Shown piece after piece: positions 5,469-6,163 of a stretch of 6,163 nt of DNA; position 1 is the first letter of the stretch; each line of letters begins with the position of its first letter. The position numbers were made by a program, and so were the translations under genes. The notes below the pieces were generated by a model. That model saw only the letters and a list, made by a program, of their open reading frames with translations, was not told the DNA's origin and made no database searches. Origin of the DNA: CAWEHT01 sp963808455 (lineage in GTDB: Bacteria; Chloroflexota; Anaerolineae; CG2-30-64-16); the NCBI GenBank assembly GCA_963808455.1, contig CAWEHT010000317.1:1-6163 (forward strand), in the 5' to 3' direction.

Positions 5469-6163
5469 CTACTCGGTGCCGAAAGCGCAGCCCGCTGACG
5501 ATCCGGTCTGCAGTTGAGGCCCGAAAATCTCGGGTAAGAGTTGGTGGAAGTTGCCCGCCGCGGCGCGGCGCAGGCTTGTGGAGGATGCAAGGCTGTACTG
5601 GCCGCAGTGGGCCGGATCGTGGCGAAACATCGGCCAGGGGATGCTGGTGTCGCGGCTGCTGAACTGCCAGGCATACAACGCCCCCGTGCCCCCGCCGCTG
5701 GTCCCGCCACCCACCACCACTCCCAGTTGCCCATCCCCCCGCAAATCCCCGATCGCCGGCGTGCCCAGCACCGTGTAGTTGGCATAGATCGTGTACCCCG
5801 GCAGCGTCGCCGCCGTAGTATGCGGGCAGGCCGGGCTGTCCACCGCCAGGTAGGAGTAGTCCGTGTAATGGCTGCCATCGTGGTTCAGCACATCCACCTC
5901 CCAGTCGTCGCTGTACAGGATCTGCGGATACCCCCCGCCCGAGATGTCGGCGATCGTCGGCGACGAATCCACCGTTACCGCATGGCCCCACTGGTCGCAG
6001 ATCATCGTCTGCCACAACTGCTGGCCTGTCTGCCCGTCCCAGGCGTACACCTCGCTGCCCGCTCCGCCATCCCCTACGTCGCTGATCGCCACCACGTCCA
6101 GGTGCCCATCGTGGTTCAGGTCCGCCAGCGCCGGCGAGTTGATGAAGCTGTCCCCCACCGTGG
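5469..6163 (-). CDS. FG-GAP/VCBS repeat beta-propeller protein, C-terminal part (5' end outside window)
   Basis: The frame is open from the right edge to TAG at 5471-5469, 230 visible residues. Proteins built this way are secreted or surface-exposed propellers used for adhesion, ligand binding or as accessory domains; the enzymatic or binding role of this one cannot be read from its tail. Three repeat cores are seen: SPALADLNHDGHLDVV (9-24) with an intact Ca2+-binding DxNxDGxxD (D14, N16, D18, D22), SSPTIADISGGGYPQIL (66-82) and GTPAIGDLRGDGQLGVVV (133-150). The last two have lost most calcium ligands. YAWDGQTGQQLW (39-50) and the later YAWQF are blade strands of the PQQ-like type. WPMFRHDPAHCG (176-187) is a usual closing motif, here with Cys where Thr or Ser is common. 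The 43 residues after it match no domain I know. The gene ends 79 bp before the glycosyltransferase on the same strand. Confidence 0.88.
   Translation of the reverse strand, partial: TVGDSFINSPALADLNHDGHLDVVAISDVGDGGAGSEVYAWDGQTGQQLWQTMICDQWGHAVTVDSSPTIADISGGGYPQILYSDDWEVDVLNHDGSHYTDYSYLAVDSPACPHTTAATLPGYTIYANYTVLGTPAIGDLRGDGQLGVVVGGGTSGGGTGALYAWQFSSRDTSIPWPMFRHDPAHCGQYSLASSTSLRRAAAGNFHQLLPEIFGPQLQTGSSAGCAFGTE

Noticed and set aside
5416..6015. 199-codon minus-strand frame overlapping the VCBS gene
   Set aside because: Glycine/arginine-rich out-of-frame translation of the VCBS repeats; the true frame is identified by DxNxDGxxD and the repeat cores.
1..6163. CRISPR array, tRNA/rRNA genes, insertion sequence, phage or defence genes
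   Set aside because: No regularly spaced repeats, tRNA-like cloverleaf sequence, transposase motifs or terminal inverted repeats were seen by eye. All recognised genes are metabolic, tRNA-editing or envelope-related.

Overview
The window is GC-rich (roughly 60% by eye) bacterial DNA. It looks like a chromosomal fragment, probably from an environmental or metagenome-derived genome. The family mix is oxygen-dependent protoporphyrinogen oxidase, YbaK-type deacylase, Arylsulfotran_2-like membrane-anchored protein, two GT4 glycosyltransferases and an FG-GAP/VCBS propeller protein. That mix would suit a member of Chloroflexota, but this is an inference from family content, not something the sequence proves.

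Layout. The left edge (1-510, + strand) is the C-terminal third of a heme-pathway protoporphyrinogen oxidase. Everything else runs on the minus strand. Read in the direction of transcription, from the right edge leftwards, the order is: the C-terminal part of a secreted FG-GAP/VCBS repeat protein (5469-window end); a GT4 glycosyltransferase with two reading-frame breaks (4085-5389); an intact GT4 glycosyltransferase overlapping it by 13 bp (3012-4097); a 454-bp stretch with no intact gene but with coding-like segments and three perfect inverted repeats (2558-3011); a membrane-anchored arylsulfotransferase-like gene broken by two frameshifts and one in-frame TAG (1056-2557); and a YbaK-type aminoacyl-tRNA deacylase whose strong RBS/ATG is one frame out from the body of the gene (503-984). 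The deacylase and the oxidase converge and overlap tail to tail by 8 bp.

How the genes may work together. The two glycosyltransferases are translationally coupled by layout and probably build one surface glycan. The VCBS protein and the anchored arylsulfotransferase-like protein would both lie outside the cytoplasm, so the central part of the window reads as an envelope or surface-polysaccharide neighbourhood. The heme oxidase and the deacylase are housekeeping genes at its edge.

The main anomaly is the density of coding breaks: five frameshifts and one nonsense codon in three minus-strand genes, while the oxidase fragment, the first GT4 gene and the VCBS fragment are open throughout. Only one of the five sites lies in a run of four or more identical bases. 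This points either to real gene decay or to an uncorrected consensus, and raw reads would settle it. I see no tRNA, rRNA, CRISPR array, insertion sequence or clear new defence or mobile system.
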